Source: Bin5 sp034428395 | Lineage (GTDB): Bacteria; Chloroflexota; Anaerolineae; Caldilineales; Caldilineaceae | Reading direction: 5' to 3' | Length of the DNA: 37,278 bases | Assembly (NCBI GenBank): GCA_034428395.1 | Contig: DAOUHX010000257.1 | Coordinates: forward strand, 1-37,278 | Shown here: piece by piece, positions 33,792-37,278 of the stretch | How the letters are laid out: the number at the start of each line of letters is the position of its first letter | How positions within the stretch are numbered: position 1 is the stretch's first letter | The notes under the pieces: model-generated | Seen by the model: only the letters and a program-made list of their open reading frames with translations | Told to the model about the DNA's origin: nothing | Database searches by the model: none | Translations under genes and position numbers: made by a program

Positions 33792-34121
33792 CGGAACCAC
33801 CAATTTGTCGATTCGCAAAGAAGAGCCGGCAGCCGGGATTACTGGCAGCCTCTCAGCATGAAGGGCATTCGGGCAAGGAGGAGCCGCCCAGGCAGGCCGG
33901 ATTGAAGAGTGTTTACGAGACGGCAGTTTGGTGGCGATTCCGGCACACGGGCTGGGACGCCAAGTTGGACCTTGGGTAGTTCCCCGTTCCCCGGCACGAC
34001 CGCAAGCTACCTACATTCCGCAATCCTGGACGGACGTTGGCGCTCCACCCGCCTTTTCTCCGCAGTGAATCTTTGACTTTCGCATGCATTTGGGAACTGC
34101 CCTACTGCAGGGAGGCATGAA
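33792..34121. other. Intergenic region, nothing recognised
   Basis: These 330 bases hold no coding frame, no clear terminator and no full promoter. A TTGACT at 34073 lacks a matching -10. Short GGCAGCC repeats near 33826 and 33845 are the only pattern seen. Confidence 0.4.
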
Positions 34122-35120
34122 ATGTCTGAATCGAACTACCAGGTTCTTTTCGTCGAACAGGGCGTCGCCGAGGTGCAGGAGTGCGAGGTGCCTGAGGCCA
34201 GTGCGGGGGAGCTGCTGGTCCGGGGACGTCTGTCGTTGATCAGTCCCGGTACGGAACGGGCGTTTCTCCTGGGCCTTGCCAACACCTCGCCACACTATCC
34301 TCAGGCGACTGGCTACAGTCACATCGGTGAGGTCGTTGCGGTCGGCGCGGGCGTTGAAGGGTGGGAGGTTGGGGACCGGGTGGCCTCCCAGGCAAACCAT
34401 TGCATGTACGCTACGGCTCGAGCGGAGCTCTGCAGCCATGTGCCGGCCGGACTGCCGGACGAACGGGCCGCATTCTTCCGACTCATCTCGATCGCGATGC
34501 AGGCGGTGCGTAAGGCCCGCATCGAACTGGGGGAGCCGGTCGCGGTCATCGGCTGCGGTCTCATCGGGCTGTTGGCAATGCAGCTGGCGCGTCTCAACGG
34601 CGGTCTGCCCGTTGCGTCAATTGACAAAGATGCTCGCCGTCTTGCCTTTGCCGAACTACTCAATGCCGATGCCGTGCTTCGAGCCGATGAAGAGCTCAAA
34701 CCTGCCTTGCGCGAACAGTTCCAGGGCGAGGAGCCTGCCGTTGTTTTCGAAGGGACGGGCCATCCTGAAGCTATTCCAACTGCGTTTGACCTTGCGCGCT
34801 TCGGCGGTCGGGTGGTCCTGCTGGGCAGCACGCGCGGTGAAACGGAGGCGGTCAATTTCTATCGCGACGTGCACAAGAAAGGGCTGACGGTCCTGGGGGC
34901 GCACGAGAGCGCACGGCCCAGCAAAGATTCGGCGCCCGGCTGGTGGACGCATCTGGCCGATCAGGCGACTGCGCTCAAGCTGCTTGCTGCAGACAGGCTG
35001 GTCGTCGACCCGCTCACGACGCATCGTTTCTCGTGGCGGGATGCGGCGCCGGCATACGGGATGCTGGCCCGGTGGGAGCCAGGAATGTTGGGAACGATCC
35101 TGGACTGGCAAGCCGAGTAG
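34122..35120 (+). CDS. MDR-family dehydrogenase without zinc ligands, second copy
   Basis: A 332-aa relative of the 29347 protein. The NAD site is AVIGCGLIGLLAMQLARL with the Asp of SIDKDARR; the substrate domain holds the BchC-like LISPGTERAF and ATGYSHIGEVV, where alcohol dehydrogenases have a Cys-rich zinc motif and GHE. The enzyme therefore probably works without catalytic zinc. ATG at 34122 follows GGGAGG. The two copies are clearly divergent in sequence, so they should act on different substrates or different carbons of a sugar. The membrane protein gene follows 19 bp later. Confidence 0.87.
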   Translation: MSESNYQVLFVEQGVAEVQECEVPEASAGELLVRGRLSLISPGTERAFLLGLANTSPHYPQATGYSHIGEVVAVGAGVEGWEVGDRVASQANHCMYATARAELCSHVPAGLPDERAAFFRLISIAMQAVRKARIELGEPVAVIGCGLIGLLAMQLARLNGGLPVASIDKDARRLAFAELLNADAVLRADEELKPALREQFQGEEPAVVFEGTGHPEAIPTAFDLARFGGRVVLLGSTRGETEAVNFYRDVHKKGLTVLGAHESARPSKDSAPGWWTHLADQATALKLLAADRLVVDPLTTHRFSWRDAAPAYGMLARWEPGMLGTILDWQAE

Positions 35121-35139
35121 AACGAAGACCAGCGCTCGA

Positions 35140-36510
35140 GTGACCTCTTCACCCTCGCTCTCCACCCAAAGTATCTTTAAGACGTGGTGGCCGCTGGCGC
35201 TGAGCTGGTTCATGCTGACCGTGGAGCAGCCGGTCCTGGCGGCAGTGGTTGCACGCAGCGTCGACCCAAAAGTCCAGCTGGCGGCGTGGGGGCTGACTTT
35301 CTCCCTTGTCCTGGTTCTGGCCGCGCCTTCAGTCTCGATGCTGGCCGCTTCAACCGCCTTGAGCCGAGACAGGGCGTCGTACCGAAGGGGCGGCGCCTAC
35401 ATGCTCTGGCTGAGCGCAGGTCTGACGGCGGCCCACTTCGTTCTTGCCTTTACTCCTGTTTTCGACTTTGTCGTTCTGCGGTTGATCGCGCCGCCACCGG
35501 AGGTGGTTGAACCGGTGCGGACCGGCGCACGCATTCTGTTGCCTTTCATCCCCAGCATTGCCATCCGCCGCTTTCAATATGGTGTCCTGATTCGGTGCGA
35601 CCAGACCCGGGCGGTGACGACCGGAACTCTGGTGCGTCTCATGATCGAGGTCGGGATTGCTCTCTATCTGTTCTGGCTGCCGGGCTGGGACGGCCTTGTA
35701 ATTGCGACTACGGCACTTACGGTGGGGGCGATGTTCGAGGCCGCTTACGCGACCATACGCGTGCGGCCTGTAGTGCGCGACAGCCTGCCGAGCGTCTTGC
35801 CGAACGCCAGGCCTCTGACGGCCCACCGGTTTATACGTTTCTACTTTCCGCTGGTGCTGACGACGTTCATGCAGATTCTGATGCAGCCGCTTGTAAGCGC
35901 CAGCCTCAGCCGGATGCCGGACTCGCTCGGCTCGCTGGCGCTGTGGCCGGTTCTCTACGGTGTTCTGATCATGACGAACAGCGCCGCCCTTGCCTATGTC
36001 GAGGCGGTGATCGTTCTGCTTGATCGCCCCGGCTCGATCGAAGCGCTGCAGCGGTTTACCTGGAAGTTGGGATTGACGCTTGCTACCATCCCGTTGGTGC
36101 TGGCGGTCACACCGATTGGCGACTACCTGTTCGGGCAAATTGCTGCGCTGCCTGCAGAACTGTTGCAACAGGCGCGGCTCGCGCTGTGGATGATGGTTCC
36201 TTTGCCGGCGCTGACCACGCTTTCCAGCTGGTTTCAGGGTGTTTTGATCAGCGGCCAGCGCACGCGCAGCATCACAGAAGCCGTCTCGCTATCGGTGACG
36301 ACTGTCACTGTGCTGTTAACGCTGGGGAGCATCTGGGGCGGGCAGCCCTGTGTCGGGGCGACCGGACCCGGCCGCTTGTTCTGCGGTGTGCCGGGGTCTT
36401 ACCTGGCAATGATTGCTTTCGCGGCGGGTTCAACCTTGCGAAACATCTGGCTTTGGCGTCGGACGCAGCGGATCTATCTGTCGATTCGCCTGCGGCATGC
36501 CCGGGCGTAG
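35140..36510 (+). CDS. Polytopic membrane protein, MATE/ANKH-like exporter
   Basis: An integral membrane protein of about 456 aa with roughly 12 hydrophobic segments in two similar halves, the layout of the MOP (MATE-like) superfamily. The first half starts KTWWPLALSWFMLTVEQPVLAA and AAWGLTFSLVLVLAAPSV; the second starts FIRFYFPLVLTTFMQILMQP. The spacing and the AStALsRDR stretch remind me of progressive-ankylosis (ANKH)-type proteins more than of drug-exporting MATEs, but this is from memory of patterns. I chose GTG at 35140; frames upstream overlap the MDR gene out of register. It probably shares that gene's transcript and would move a metabolite out of the cell. Confidence 0.75.
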   Translation: MTSSPSLSTQSIFKTWWPLALSWFMLTVEQPVLAAVVARSVDPKVQLAAWGLTFSLVLVLAAPSVSMLAASTALSRDRASYRRGGAYMLWLSAGLTAAHFVLAFTPVFDFVVLRLIAPPPEVVEPVRTGARILLPFIPSIAIRRFQYGVLIRCDQTRAVTTGTLVRLMIEVGIALYLFWLPGWDGLVIATTALTVGAMFEAAYATIRVRPVVRDSLPSVLPNARPLTAHRFIRFYFPLVLTTFMQILMQPLVSASLSRMPDSLGSLALWPVLYGVLIMTNSAALAYVEAVIVLLDRPGSIEALQRFTWKLGLTLATIPLVLAVTPIGDYLFGQIAALPAELLQQARLALWMMVPLPALTTLSSWFQGVLISGQRTRSITEAVSLSVTTVTVLLTLGSIWGGQPCVGATGPGRLFCGVPGSYLAMIAFAAGSTLRNIWLWRRTQRIYLSIRLRHARA

Positions 36511-36578
36511 GTGCCGGTGACAGGAAAAACTGCTAATCTGGGCCGTCTGACGGTCGGGAGGCGTAACCAGCCTGCGTC

Positions 36579-37278
36579 TCAACCGCCCGAGATTCGACCC
36601 GTCAGCCGCAGGAGCGTCTCCTGGACGAGGAGCTCGTGCTCCGGTGAGCGGTCGGGTGGCTGCTCGCCGCGCAGGGTGGCAACGAAGGCAACGAGCTCCT
36701 GCTCGTAGGTCTGTTGACGGCTCTGCGTGGTTACCTGCACATTCTGGGCGCCGGCCTGGAAGCCGTCGGAGGCTTCTTCGAGGCAGAGGCGTATGGTGTG
36801 CGGCGGCTCGAAGGGCTCCAGCAGGATTGCACTGCCGCGCGTGCCGTAGACCTCGAAGCGGCGGGCCACCGGCCTTGGCTCCATCCCCGCGATATCGACG
36901 ATGGCAAGCCCCTTCTCGAATTCCAGAACGCCGACCGTGTTGTCGGAACCGCTTGTCGCGTCGCCGGCATCAGTACGGAAAAACCCGGTTGTACGCGTCG
37001 GCCGGCCCATCAGCCAAACGATCTGGTCGAGCATGTGGCCTGCCAGATCGAAAAACAAGCCCCCCTGATGCCTGGCGAGTTTCCAGCGGCTGGAATCGTC
37101 GAGCGTAGTCGACATGTGGGCGCGCGTACTGTAGACGTCGCCAAGGAGGCCGCTGTGGACCCAATCGGCGATCTGGCAGAAGCCGTGCTGGTAGCGGAAC
37201 ATGTAGCCCATTTGGATGAGCAGCCCCTGGGCCTGGGCCTTGCTCATCACGCGCTGCCAGCCGGGCCAGTCCTCTCCG
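36579..37278 (-). CDS. Gfo/Idh/MocA family oxidoreductase, C-terminal part (cut by right edge)
   Basis: The frame is open to the right edge, so the first about 110 residues, including the NAD-binding fold and the EKP motif, lie outside the window. What is seen starts near the helix after EKP (GEDWPGWQRVMSKAQAQG) and runs through LLIQMGYMFRYQHGF, GDVYSTRAHMSTT, GGLFFDLAGHMLDQIVWLMG and FEVYGTRGSAILLEP, the usual C-terminal domain of this family, ending with ELLVQETLLRLTGRISGG. The ATG at 37250 is internal to the family fold and is not the true start. It converges on the membrane protein gene, with 68 bp between them. Confidence 0.9.
   Translation of the reverse strand, partial: GEDWPGWQRVMSKAQAQGLLIQMGYMFRYQHGFCQIADWVHSGLLGDVYSTRAHMSTTLDDSSRWKLARHQGGLFFDLAGHMLDQIVWLMGRPTRTTGFFRTDAGDATSGSDNTVGVLEFEKGLAIVDIAGMEPRPVARRFEVYGTRGSAILLEPFEPPHTIRLCLEEASDGFQAGAQNVQVTTQSRQQTYEQELVAFVATLRGEQPPDRSPEHELLVQETLLRLTGRISGG

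Noticed and set aside
34984..35139. N-terminal extension of the membrane protein
   Set aside because: These codons overlap the end of the MDR gene in another frame and encode an Arg/Ser/Trp-rich shadow sequence; GTG at 35140 is a better start.

Overview
The window looks like chromosomal DNA of a free-living or symbiotic bacterium with moderately high GC. Most starts have Shine-Dalgarno sequences, and GTG and TTG starts are frequent. Gene content (a bacterial HMG-CoA reductase, Gfo/Idh, PhyH, SMP-30 and enolase-superfamily genes, and a purine operon with a PurS-PurL fusion) suggests a Chloroflexota lineage such as Caldilineales. That taxonomic call is inference; there is no rRNA or marker gene here to settle it. 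I see no phage, transposase, CRISPR array or plasmid gene.

Layout. 1-2483: the N-terminal part of argG (minus strand, running off the left edge), preceded by a long GC-rich structured region with a clear intrinsic terminator, then a cytochrome P450 (minus) and a gene-poor stretch. 2484-8273: a small metabolic cluster with a PhyH-family oxygenase and a cupin (plus), then a Gfo/Idh oxidoreductase, a polar amino-acid type ABC permease and its lipoprotein binding protein (all minus), and a divergent gene of unknown function. 8432-18125: tRNA-Glu, then a purine operon purL-purQ-purC-purE-purK-purF-purD. 18258-19805: a class I type HMG-CoA reductase with an extra N-terminal beta-rich domain. 19964-21700: tRNA-Gln and gltX (minus). 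21701-22460: a gene-free stretch with GC hairpins and a short tandem repeat. 22461-25581: a gene of unknown function, a xylose-isomerase-like TIM barrel and an SMP-30 lactonase, closed by a terminator. 25842-27565: a metallo-beta-lactamase-fold protein with lost zinc ligands and an RNase H-like protein. 27570-29071: fchA-folD (minus), overlapping by 4 bp. 29347-37278: a sugar or sugar-acid catabolic cluster with two zinc-less MDR dehydrogenases, an NAD-dependent epimerase, a mandelate-racemase-type dehydratase, a DJ-1/PfpI protein, a HAD hydrolase, a MATE/ANKH-like membrane protein and a partial Gfo/Idh gene.

How the genes work together. The purine operon encodes most steps from PRPP to SAICAR, but purM, purN/purT, purB and purH are not here. 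The FchA-FolD pair makes the 10-formyl-THF that purine synthesis consumes. The folD product has lost the Lys and Gln needed for cyclohydrolase activity, exactly at E. coli positions 54 and 98, and the translationally coupled fchA product is predicted to supply that activity. I regard this as the clearest functional story in the window. The next most interesting items are the HxG (halogenase-like) iron site in the PhyH protein, the one-metal-site MBL protein, and the structured leader before argG.
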